A stretch of 64,000 bases of DNA from CAVTND01 sp963735955 (lineage in GTDB: Bacteria > Pseudomonadota > Gammaproteobacteria > Burkholderiales > Burkholderiaceae_F): assembly GCA_963735955.1 (NCBI GenBank), contig CAVTND010000012.1, positions 248,001 through 312,000 of the forward strand, read 5' to 3'. How positions within the stretch are numbered: the first letter of the stretch is position 1; each line of letters opens with the position of its first letter. Positions 19,287 to 28,347 of the stretch are shown here, piece by piece. The notes beneath the pieces were generated by a model, which saw nothing but the letters and a program-made list of their open reading frames with translations, had not been told where the DNA came from and searched no databases. The translations under genes were made by a program, and so were the position numbers.

Positions 19287-22200
19287 GCCGCACCAGGTTT
19301 GACAGCTGTGCGGCGGTCAGTTCACCCCAGCGACCGAGGCCGATCACGACCGCGCCGTTCGGCAGCTTCAGCGCCCGCTGCAAGGGAGTTGGTTGGCGCA
19401 GCACCACCGAGACGCTGCCGGCGGGGCCGGGGTAGAGGCCGAGGTTGTAACGCGTCGACAGCGCTCCTTCGAGCAACTGGTCGATGCGCGACTCGGCACC
19501 GATGATGGTGTCGCCTTCGTAGTGTCCGACCACGATCGGGTAGCGCGCATAGCGCAGGTCGCCGTGGATCACACCGACGCGGAACGCCTGGTCGGACGTG
19601 GCCGGTAGTTCACTGCGCGGCGCTTGCCGAGCAGGCCTGCGGTCAGGTCGGCCGACGTCGGGTACAGGACAGGTTGCGGCAGCGTGCGGGAAATGACGGC
19701 ACCGCCGCGTGCTGCTCGCGGGCGAGCGTTGGCAGGCGCGTCGTGGTGCCGCGTGCGAGCAGGTCGGCAATCGCCGGTAAAGCCAGCTTCGTGCGCCGCC
19801 AGATCGCCGTGCTCGACGTCCATGTACCAGGTCAGCACGCCCGGCAGGCGGCCTGACTCGTAGGTGACGCTGCCATCGCCTTCGGTGGTCGTCTGCAGCA
19901 CGACGCTGGCCTTCGACGATTTCGACACCGTTGACTGTCTGCGGCGCCGCGCCTGCGACATACAGCACGCGTCGGCGTGCGGCAAATGTTCCGGCAGGCC
20001 GGCCAGCGACGGCGTGCGCCGCCTCGAGCAGGGCCTGGTCGGGAAGCGCCGCTATCCGCACTGCGCACGCAGCGTGTCCCAGGTGGCGCGCTCGGAAGTA
20101 GCGCGCTCCGTCGCCCAGCGGCAGCAGTTCCAGCATGCCCGGGAAATCCCTGCATGATCTCGATCACGCCGCTGCGAGTCTGCGCTCCAGATCGAGCAGC
20201 GCCAGTGCTGCGATCGTCGCCGGCCGTGCCGAGCAGCGCATCCACCATCGCGTGTGATGCCGTGGTTCGGCGTGCCGAGCATCACGAAGCGACCGCCATC
20301 GCGCTCGCAGACGCGCTCCCACAGTGTCGGGCGCGGTCCTTGATCATCTGGCGCACCACCAGTCCGCCCATGCCGTGCGCAACAATGCGCACCGGCTGCG
20401 TCGCAGCGTCCGAGCGCGCTGCTCGATCGAATCGCCAAGCAGGGCCGCGCTGTCGACGATCGAGCGCCGCCAGTCGTAGGCGAACGGAATGACTTCGTGC
20501 GTGTCGGACAGGTACTCGCACAGGGCGCGGTAGTAGTCGCCGAGCAGCGACGCGGGCTGCACGTTGGTGGTGGCGATTTCGCGCAGGTCGCCGAGTCCGC
20601 CGGCGGCAAGTCGCAGGTAGTGCAGCCAGATCTGGTCGTCGCCGACGCGTCAGGTGCGAGCCCATGATGCCCGGCAACACGAAGACGATCGGCTGCGCGG
20701 TGCCGGCGCGCCTGGTGAGCGCGCGCAGCATCGGCACCGGCTCGATCTGACGATTCTCGTGCGCTCGCGAAACTCGGCGGGTACCGTGTTGCCCTGAGCG
20801 GTGACCCAGCGCAGCATTGCGCGCCGCGCGTGCGCTCGTTGCGAAAGTAGTTGAAGTGGGTGACGTCGCCACCCTGGTCGAACACGTAGTGAGCCAGCTT
20901 GCGCGCGCGCCCCTTCGAACATCGAGTCGGTGTTGACGACAAGGTCGTTGTCGCGGTTCTCGTAGATGAAGCGGTCGGTCAGGAAAACGCCGAGTCGCTT
21001 GAGCCAGTGGCCGCCCTCGATGTCGCCGGCGATCACGCCAAGCGCGCCCTGCGTTTCGCCACGCTGCGCGTTCAGGAAATGCACCAGCGGCGAGGTCGGC
21101 GTCATCGCCTCGATGCCCGGCAGCATCGACGGCTGCCACCGATTCTTCGCTACCTGCAGCGTGACGCGCTTGACCACTTCGTAGAGCGGCGAGCCCGCCA
21201 GCCCGGGGATCAGGCCGACGAGGTTGGTCAGCACCGACAGGAACTGGTCGGTGTTCTCCGACGCAAGCAGCGTGCCGCGCGCGGGCGAGGCACAGCGCAG
21301 GAAGCGTTCGATGCGGAACTGCTTGGCCGCCAGGACTTCGGCCAGCGTCTGCAGGTTGCGACGATCAAGGGCGTCGGCCTCGGCCAGCGTCTCGTCGTCG
21401 CGCCGCACGCGACCGATGGCGTCGGCATCGATGCCACGCAGGCACAGCAGGTCGCCGACCAGCCCGCCGCGCGAATGCGTGACGAGCGACAATCGCGCGC
21501 GTGCCGGCAAGGCCTGCGCCAGCCGGATCGCGTTCTCGATCGGACTCGTGCTCATCGTGCGGTGATCGAACGCGAAAACACGGTCGCCGAAACTTTCAGA
21601 GATCACGCGCCAGTCGGCCTCGGCGTCACGCAATGCACCGAAGCTGCCGAGCGTTGATGAGGCCGTGCCGTGGATGAACACGAGCATGGCTTGCTCGGCA
21701 TCGAACCCGGTGAGATCGGCGACGGCAACCGGTGCATCGGACGTCGGCGGCCGTGTCGCGTCGGCCCAGTGATACAGACCCTCGCCCAGTTTGTTTCGGC
21801 GTTCGATCAGCCAGATCAGGAACTTGGTAGTCAGCCACGCGCCGGCGTCCGCGACCTGGCCGAGCCCGAAGTCGCTCAGGAACTCGGCCCACTTGGTCGG
21901 GTCGGCTACTTCGGCCGCGAGCGCGTCGTCAGACGGCAGCCGCAGGATGCGCAGCGCACTCGCAACCCATTCGCGCACGCCGCGCTCCGAAACGCTTGGG
22001 CGGGGCAGCAGATCGAACATGACCTGCTCACCTCGCACTGCGTCGGGCCGCAGCACGGCCAGGTCGGAGCGATAGCGCTCGACCGACGTCCAGAGCGTAA
22101 AGCCACCTTCGACCTCGACTTCCAGGATGTCGTCGGAGTTGACTTCGACTCTTGCCGGCGTTGCGGAGCGTGCCCGCGCCGACGGCGAAAGACTGAACCC

Positions 22201-22329
22201 CTCGACCACCTCGACGGCGTCGAGCAGGTCGGTCACGCGATGCTCGGCCTCGGCTCCCGGCGGGCCCCCGCGCATGGCCGCCTTGGCGGCGGGCTCGGAC
22301 TGGCCGGGGATGACGAGTTCGATCTTCAT
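19260..22329 (-). CDS. Double alpha/beta-hydrolase region, N-terminal half of the CHAT giant protein, frameshifted
   Basis: Starts MKIELVIPGQSEPAAKAAM at 22329, 11 bases after the caspase stop. Residues 1-210 are a beta-rich extension. Residues ~211-470 form a first alpha/beta-hydrolase: oxyanion motif FIHGTASS and nucleophile elbow THSRGGLVG (Ser286). After frame changes near 20900, 20830 and 20750 a second lipase/LCAT-like hydrolase follows: IVFVLPGIMGSHL, YYRALCEYLSDTHEVIPFAY, DWRRSI, then VAHGMGGLVVRQMI, where the expected nucleophile Ser is Gly, and FVMLGTPNHG. A further domain (ARYPIVVGHYEGDTIIGAES, GAVVIGLGRWGELT) joins directly to the CHAT part. Roughly nine frameshifts lie between 19265 and 20940. 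I infer one continuous gene, 16575-22329. Confidence 0.72.
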
Positions 22330-22340
22330 CTGTGCAAGTC

Positions 22341-23186
22341 CTACTCGAGCGGCGCCAGGAACGGCTGCTCGAGGCGCGCCTTTGCGCCCTCGAGCTGTGG
22401 CACCTGATCAAAGCGGCCGCGTTCAGTCGTGCGCTCGCGCGCTCATGCAGCTGTCGATAGCTCAGGCGCCCTTTGGCCTCGAGCAGCGAGGCGACCAGGT
22501 TGTACGTCAAGGCGCCGTTGAAGCTGCCATCGATCGAGGCATCGGCCGAGGTCTGGTCGGCGCGGCACCCGGTGATCAGAACTTCCGGCAGATCGACCGT
22601 GACGATGTCGCGCTTCTTGCGGGTCGCCGGCGCCGACTTGCGCAGTCCGCCGCGGACCGTTCCGCGCAGTTTGCGGCCGGACTCGACCGCCAGCAGGTCG
22701 AGTGGGCTCGGCAGGTAGCGGTTGATGACCGGCGCATCGGGCGGCAGGAAAGCGCGTGTCATCGTGCCGGAGTGACAGCAATCGGTGATGACCGTCAGGC
22801 TGACGCCGGCACGCAAGGTGTCGAAGGTCGTGCGCAGCCAGTCGTCGCGCAGCGGATCCTTCCAGTCGAGATCGGCTGGACACAGGATCTCGTCGCGCCC
22901 GTCGGCTTCGTCGCCGTCGTCGTCCGGCACGTTGGAGCCGTGCCCGGAGAAATGCACCAGCAGGACATCCCCGCGCCGGCCGGCAGCAACGAGTTTTCGG
23001 ATCGACGTCTCAATGGCCTTCTTGGTCGCAGCATCGTCGGTCAAGCGTTTCGATGTCGGCCGGCGCGAAGGCAAATTGCCGCGTCAGCAGACCCTGCATG
23101 TTCTGGACGTCGTTGACGCAGCCGCGCAAGTCAGCCCCGGGCATGCGATAGCGGTTGACTCCAATCAGCACTGCGCGCTTGGCCAT
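22341..23186 (-). CDS. Caspase family (C14, metacaspase-like) protease, frameshifted
   Basis: Starts MAKRAVLIGVNRYRMPGADL at 23186 behind a good GGAGG site. The N-terminus continues GCVNDVQNMQGLLTRQF and, after a frameshift near 23045, LTDDAATKKAIETSIRKLV. The catalytic His is in LLVHFSGHGSNVPDDDGDE and the catalytic Cys in TVITDCCHSGTMTRAF; the acidic DGDEADGRDE loop is the metacaspase hallmark linked to Arg/Lys specificity and calcium. Later ITGCRADQTSADA and GALTYNLVASLLEA complete the p10-like part. A frameshift near 22400 leads to the end QPFLAPLE. ~280 residues, no signal peptide, so cytosolic. It lies 39 bases after the TIR gene and 11 before the hydrolase gene: one operon. Confidence 0.88.
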
Positions 23187-23225
23187 GAATTTCCTCCGTT
23201 GACTGGTTGGTGCGGACTGCCCGTT

Positions 23226-24791
23226 TCAGCGCGGCGTGGCGCGTTGCGCCAGGGTCGCCTCGCGAACCAGCATGTGGACATCGCTGAAATGCAGATCCTT
23301 CAGTTCATCCGGCGGCTTGACCTGACTTTCGAGCGGATGGATCTGCATCGCATCCCGCCCTTTTTCAGCAAGCGCTGTGCGCCATTCCCACTCTACCCAG
23401 GGCGAAGTGGCTGATGCTGCCGACCAGAACAGCAGGAACAGATCACTGGCCCTGATTTCCTCCGCCAGTCGCTTCTTCCATTGTTCGCCCGGATTCAGGG
23501 ACATGCAGTCGAGAAAGATCTTCAGGCCGGTCGCGATCGTCACCGCAGCCACGCGATCCGTCACGCGTTCCCGGTCCTGCGACGAATAGGAGGCGAACGC
23601 GGTGCGCGCGCTGTCCACGGTCGCGCTCTGCGCCTGCGTGTCCTTGCCATTGAGGCGGATGCCGAGATCAAGGCGAACGCGGGCGATCACGATGTCGTCG
23701 ACGGCGGCGTCGAACTTCAGAACGACGGTCGATTCGGGTGCCGTCGGCTCGACCGTCACGTCAAAGTCGAGCATGGCGCGTTTGCCGTCCCATTTGAAGC
23801 TCTGTTCGGCCGGGCTGACCTGCAGATGACGGCCGCTGACGCGCACGGTGACCAGGGTACCGATTTTCCACTGACACTCACCCACGTTGAGCGCGTGCTC
23901 GCTGCGTGCCGAAAGGCGCGTCAGCAGCGCTCCAACTTCGCCTTCGTCACGCTGCAGATAGGCCACAAAGCGCGCCGTGAACTCGTCGCCTGGCTGCAGC
24001 GAGCGCGGCGCCGAGGCGCCGAGGCGCACTGGTTCGACGGCCGACTCTGCTTCGGGCGGGGTCAAGCCGCGCGTCGCGGGTGGTGAGGGCATGCCGCGCG
24101 TTGCGCCAGGGACTGCGGCCGGCTCGGCGGCGGCGGGTTCGGCCGCCTCGCTGCCCACTGGGGCGGAAGCGGCGGGTTGCTCGAAAGGCCGCTCGAAACG
24201 CAGCGGCTTCATGGGTGTGACCGCGCGTCCGGTCGTTACGTCGATCTTGGTGCTTTCAGGGGTAAGTGCATCGCGCTGCCTGGCCTGCGCGGCTTCGGCC
24301 GCCGGGTTTTTCGCTCTCACCGTGTGCGCCGTGCGGACGCGCCGGTCGGCGTCTTTCAACGCTGCCCGGATGGCATAGGCGCAAGCATGCGGATCAAGTC
24401 CGCCGGCTGGTCGCTGGGCCAGCAGTCCATGATCCTGCGCAAAGGCGCGCAGCGCGGAAGACGCGGCCTCATCGACGATCGACAGGAACACGACTCCGGC
24501 GCGCCGGCACTGCCCGTCCGTTTGTTCGAAAAAGCGACGATGTGCCTGCGCTTGTTCCGGTATGCCCGCGCCGATCCAGGCGATTACCGCCGCCAGCGGC
24601 ATGGCCGCATCGGCGGCGGGGGCCTGCTGCGGCAGCTCGGACAAGGGGTAAACGCGGACCCGCAGCACGCGCTTGTCGTCCGCCGGCTGACGCTCGATCG
24701 CCCTGGCGAGCGCCCGTACCTCGGCAACGTCAGTAGCTCCGGCAGTAACGAGCAGAATCCGCGTCGCAACTTGCCGGCGTGTCGGCGCCAT
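23226..24791 (-). CDS. Multidomain protein with C-terminal TIR domain
   Basis: 521 residues from the ATG at 24791, which has a GGAGGG site upstream. Residues ~10-160 form an alpha/beta domain (ILLVTAGATDVAEVRALARA, GVVFLSIVDEAASSALRA) of unclear family. Residues ~165-270 are a Pro/Ala-rich linker. Residues ~270-390 are beta-rich (DEFTARFVAYLQRDEGEV, KIGTLVTVRVSGRHL). Residues 395-490 are a TIR domain: AFASYSSQDRERV, GLKIFLDCMSLNPGEQW, RASDLFLLFWSAASATSPW and WVEWEW, whose second Glu (about 469) sits where the NAD-cleaving Glu lies in active bacterial TIRs. First gene of the cassette. Whether it is an NADase or a scaffold is not shown by sequence alone. Confidence 0.87.
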   Translation of the reverse strand: MAPTRRQVATRILLVTAGATDVAEVRALARAIERQPADDKRVLRVRVYPLSELPQQAPAADAAMPLAAVIAWIGAGIPEQAQAHRRFFEQTDGQCRRAGVVFLSIVDEAASSALRAFAQDHGLLAQRPAGGLDPHACAYAIRAALKDADRRVRTAHTVRAKNPAAEAAQARQRDALTPESTKIDVTTGRAVTPMKPLRFERPFEQPAASAPVGSEAAEPAAAEPAAVPGATRGMPSPPATRGLTPPEAESAVEPVRLGASAPRSLQPGDEFTARFVAYLQRDEGEVGALLTRLSARSEHALNVGECQWKIGTLVTVRVSGRHLQVSPAEQSFKWDGKRAMLDFDVTVEPTAPESTVVLKFDAAVDDIVIARVRLDLGIRLNGKDTQAQSATVDSARTAFASYSSQDRERVTDRVAAVTIATGLKIFLDCMSLNPGEQWKKRLAEEIRASDLFLLFWSAASATSPWVEWEWRTALAEKGRDAMQIHPLESQVKPPDELKDLHFSDVHMLVREATLAQRATPR

Positions 24792-25318
24792 CGTGAACCC
24801 TCCACTGTTGGGACGGCAGGCAAAGTTCCCGCCGGGGAGCATGCTAGCTATCCGCACCGAGCGGTGCACGCGAAACTTTACGGGCCGAGCGCCGATGCCA
24901 CGAACGGGGGAGGTCGGATCGCGATCCGGCGCCTGTACTGGCGGGCGTTTTCCCTCAGCTCCCGTTGACCTGACTGAGGCGGCGCATAGGGTTCCAGTCG
25001 GTCCAGGCCCAGGTCCCAAGCGAGGCACCCGGAGTCAAGATTGCGCCGAGCGCGCGGCTCAGGAAAAGTTCAACGCAGAGCCGTGTGCTTCTCGACCGAT
25101 CGCGCCGCTCTCTGACTCCTATAATCCGCGCCAGTCCTCACTGCGCACCTGCGCTCCTGCTCCTGTGTTTATTGCGGTTCTGATGTGCTGTAGGCGGCCG
25201 ATCGCCGCTCCCTGCTCCGACCTGTCGCCAGCTGCGCGCCGCCATGGCAGGTAGGCGCTGGCTGCGCCGCCGTCGATCGAGTGGCGCCGAACTGTCGTTT
25301 GGGTCGCGTTCGGCTGCA
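24792..25318. promoter_or_regulatory. Intergenic region between the TIR cassette and mrdA
   Basis: 527 bases with no convincing gene. A perfect 14-base palindrome CGGATCGCGATCCG lies at 24915-24928, about 125 bases upstream of the TIR start, and could be an operator. A consensus -10 TATAAT lies at 25120-25125, about 195 bases upstream of mrdA; no good -35 is visible 16-18 bases before it. It is the best candidate for the separate promoter that mrdA-rodA-rlpA needs now that the cassette parts them from mreBCD. Confidence 0.45.
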
Positions 25319-27235
25319 ATGCGCAATCCGGAGCGCGAGGTGCATCACTTCCGCGTCCGGGTGCTGTTCGCCACCGCCTTCGTCCTTGGCTGCTTCAGTC
25401 TGCTGATCGCGCGCTTTGCCTGGCTGCAGATCGCCAAACACGACGACTACCTGGCGCGGGCTGAACTGAACCGCATCGCCGTGCTGCCGGTCACCCCCAA
25501 TCGCGGCCTGATCAAGGACCGGCACGGCGAGATCATTGCCCGCAATTATTCGGCCTACACGCTGGAGATCTCGCCGTCGAAGGTCGCCAATCTCGACCAG
25601 ACGATCGATCAACTCGCGCAGGTGATCGAGGTGCAGCCGCGCGACCGGCGCCGCTTTCGCAAGTTGATGGAGGAGACCAAGCGGTTCGATTCGATCCCGA
25701 TCCGGACCCGGCTTACCGACGAGGAAGTCGCGCGCTTCACCGCGCAGCGCTTTCGCTTTCCCGGAGTCGATCTGCGCGCACGCCTGTTTCGCGACTATCC
25801 GCTCGGCTCGACCGCTTCGCATCTGCTCGGTTACATCGGCCGCATTTCGCCGCGCGACGTCATCGAGCGGGTCGAAAAGTCGCCGGAGCCAGCCAACTAT
25901 GCCGGCACCGAACACATCGGCAAGCTCGGCATCGAGCAGAAGTACGAACTGGACCTGCACGGCACCACGGGCTACGAGGAGGTCGAAATCACGGCCGGCG
26001 GCCGGGCAGTTCGCACGCTCAAGCGGACCGCCTCCCAGCCGGGCAACAACCTCCTGCTGTCGGTCGACATCGGGCTGCAGAAGGTGGTCGAACGCGCCTT
26101 CGGCGACCGCAGAGGAGCGCTGATTGCGATCGAGCCGGCAACGGGCGACGTGCTCGCCTTTGTCTCGATGCCGAACTTCGATCCCAACCTTTTCGTCGAT
26201 GGTATCGACCCGAAGAGCTGGGACGAGCTGAACAATGATCCCGACAAGCCCCTGTTGAATCGTGCGCTGCGCGGCACGTATCCGATCGGTTCGACCTACA
26301 AGCCCTTCCTCGCCATGGCTGCACTCGAGACCGGCAAGCGCCGGCCCGAAACCGTGATCCAGGACAACGGCACGTTTGTATTCGGCAATCGCGTCTTCCG
26401 CGACTCGAACAAGGTGCCGCTGGGCGCCGTGAACATGCACGCGTCGATCGTCAGGTCGAGCGACATCTACTACTACATGGTGGCCAACGATCTTGGCGTC
26501 GACACGATCCACGACTTCATGAAGCCCTGGGGCTTCGGTCAGATCACCGGCATCGATGTCGAGGGCGAGCAGACCGGCGTTCTGCCGTCATCGGCCTGGA
26601 AGGAAAAGCGCTTCAAGCAGAAGTGGTATCCCGGCGAGACGATCTCGATCGGCATCGGCCAGGGCTACAACGCCTTTACCCTGCTGCAGCTCGCACATGC
26701 AACCGCAAACCTCGCGAATGACGGCGTCGTCATGAAGCCGCACCTGGTCAAGGAGATCGAGGATGCGAAGACCGGCGAGAAGCGGCTCACGGTGCCGAAG
26801 GAAAGCTATCGGATCGAGGTCAAGCCCGAGCACATGCGCTTCGTGCGTGACGCGATGGTCGACGTCAACATCAGCGGCACCGGCCGCGCGGTGTTTGCCG
26901 GCGCGCCGTACAAGGCGGGTGGCAAGACCGGCACCGCCCAGGTGATCAGCATCAAGCAGAACGAGAAGTACAACGAGAGCCGGGTTGACGAGCGACACCG
27001 CGACCACTCGCTGTTCATCGCCTTTGCACCGGCGGACAAGCCGACGATCGCGATTGCCGCCTTGGTCGAGAACGGCGGTTTCGGCGCGCGCGCGGCAGCA
27101 CCGATCGTGCGCCTTGCGCTTGACTACTACCTGCTGGGCAAGGTGCCCGTTGGGCCGGCGAAGGAGGGGCCTGACGAAGAAGAGACCCCTCGCAAATTGG
27201 CCGAAGCGGCGAATCCAGCCGCCAGAGTCCGATGA
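25319..27235 (+). CDS. mrdA: Penicillin-binding protein 2, elongation-specific transpeptidase
   Basis: 638 residues starting MRNPEREVHHFRVRVLF; an in-frame ATG at 25244 would add 25 basic residues not typical of the family. One membrane anchor (residues ~16-33), a pedestal domain (TPNRGLIKDRHGEIIARNYS) and the transpeptidase domain with SxxK at STYK (325-328), the second motif in RSSDIYYYM and KTG at 536-538. PBP2 crosslinks peptidoglycan along the side wall with RodA. Its stop overlaps the rodA ATG (ATGA). Confidence 0.96.
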   Translation: MRNPEREVHHFRVRVLFATAFVLGCFSLLIARFAWLQIAKHDDYLARAELNRIAVLPVTPNRGLIKDRHGEIIARNYSAYTLEISPSKVANLDQTIDQLAQVIEVQPRDRRRFRKLMEETKRFDSIPIRTRLTDEEVARFTAQRFRFPGVDLRARLFRDYPLGSTASHLLGYIGRISPRDVIERVEKSPEPANYAGTEHIGKLGIEQKYELDLHGTTGYEEVEITAGGRAVRTLKRTASQPGNNLLLSVDIGLQKVVERAFGDRRGALIAIEPATGDVLAFVSMPNFDPNLFVDGIDPKSWDELNNDPDKPLLNRALRGTYPIGSTYKPFLAMAALETGKRRPETVIQDNGTFVFGNRVFRDSNKVPLGAVNMHASIVRSSDIYYYMVANDLGVDTIHDFMKPWGFGQITGIDVEGEQTGVLPSSAWKEKRFKQKWYPGETISIGIGQGYNAFTLLQLAHATANLANDGVVMKPHLVKEIEDAKTGEKRLTVPKESYRIEVKPEHMRFVRDAMVDVNISGTGRAVFAGAPYKAGGKTGTAQVISIKQNEKYNESRVDERHRDHSLFIAFAPADKPTIAIAALVENGGFGARAAAPIVRLALDYYLLGKVPVGPAKEGPDEEETPRKLAEAANPAARVR

Positions 27236-28347
27236 GCGCCCTTGCAGTCCAGCGTGCCGGCCAGTTCGTGCGGCCGTTTTTCAGTGTGCTCGATGCCTCG
27301 CTGCTGGGCGTGGTTGGGTGCCTCGGTGTGATCGGCATGGTGACGCTCTATTCGGCCGGCGCCGACTTTCCCTGGCGCGTGACGGATCAGCTGCGCAACT
27401 TCGGCATTGCCCTGTTGGTGATGTTCATCGCCGCCAACGTGTCGCCCTCGCTGCTGATGCGACTGGCGGTACCGGTCTACCTGGTCGGGGTTGGACTCTT
27501 GATCGCCACCGAACTGAACGGAACCATCGTCAAGGGCGCGCAACGCTGGCTGGATCTCGGCGTTGCGCGCATCCAGCCGTCCGAAATCATGAAGCTCGGT
27601 CTGCCGATGATGCTGGCATGGTTCTTCCACAAGCGCGAGGGGTCGCTGCGAACCTTTGATTTCGTGATCGCGGCCTTGATCGTGGCGGTGCCGGTCGCGC
27701 TGATCGTCAAGCAGCCCGATCTGGGAACGGCCATTCTTGTCCTGGCAGCCGGCTGCTTCGTGATCTTCTTCGCCGGCCTGCCGTGGAAGTGGCTCGCCTT
27801 GATGGTGGTGGGCGGACTGGCCATGCTGCCGGTTGCCTGGACCCTGCTGCACGACTACCAGCGAGAACGGATCATGACCTTGATCGATCCGACCACCGAT
27901 CCGCTCGGCAAGGGTTTTCACACCCTGCAGGCGATCATCGCCATCGGCTCGGGCGGTCTGCCCGGCAAGGGCTGGATGCAAGGCACGCAGACCCATCTGG
28001 AATTCATCCCTGAACGCACCAGCGACTTCATTTTCGCCGTCTACTCCGAGGAGTTCGGCTTCATCGGCAATACCGTGCTGGTGCTGCTGTACATCGCGAT
28101 CGTCTGGCGCGCCCTGGCGATTTCGCTCAATGCGCCGACCCTGTTCGCGCGCCTGCTCGCGGCGGCGATCGCCCTGATCGTGTTCACGTATGCCTTCGTC
28201 AACATGGGAATGGTGAGTGGGATCCTGCCGGTCGTTGGCGTGCCCTTGCCCTTCATCAGCTACGGCGGCACGGCGCTCGTCACGCTGGGCATGGCGTGCG
28301 GGATCCTGATGTCAATCGCGGCCAATCGAAAACTGGTGCAAAGCTGA
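27232..28347 (+). CDS. rodA: Peptidoglycan glycosyltransferase RodA (SEDS family)
   Basis: 371 residues with about ten membrane spans. SEDS landmarks are present: VKGAQRWLDLGVARIQPSEI, KQPDLGTAILVLAAG, GKGWMQGTQTHLEFIPE, the conserved Asp in RTSDFIFAVYSEEFGF, and the C-terminal VVGVPLPFISYGGTALVTLG. RodA polymerises glycan strands during elongation together with PBP2. It overlaps mrdA by 4 bases and rlpA by 1 base (TGATG), so the three are translationally coupled. Confidence 0.97.
   Translation: MSALAVQRAGQFVRPFFSVLDASLLGVVGCLGVIGMVTLYSAGADFPWRVTDQLRNFGIALLVMFIAANVSPSLLMRLAVPVYLVGVGLLIATELNGTIVKGAQRWLDLGVARIQPSEIMKLGLPMMLAWFFHKREGSLRTFDFVIAALIVAVPVALIVKQPDLGTAILVLAAGCFVIFFAGLPWKWLALMVVGGLAMLPVAWTLLHDYQRERIMTLIDPTTDPLGKGFHTLQAIIAIGSGGLPGKGWMQGTQTHLEFIPERTSDFIFAVYSEEFGFIGNTVLVLLYIAIVWRALAISLNAPTLFARLLAAAIALIVFTYAFVNMGMVSGILPVVGVPLPFISYGGTALVTLGMACGILMSIAANRKLVQS

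Noticed and set aside
24793..25254. 153-codon open frame upstream of mrdA
   Set aside because: No ribosome-binding site, low-complexity Pro/Arg-rich translation, and it spans the likely mrdA promoter.
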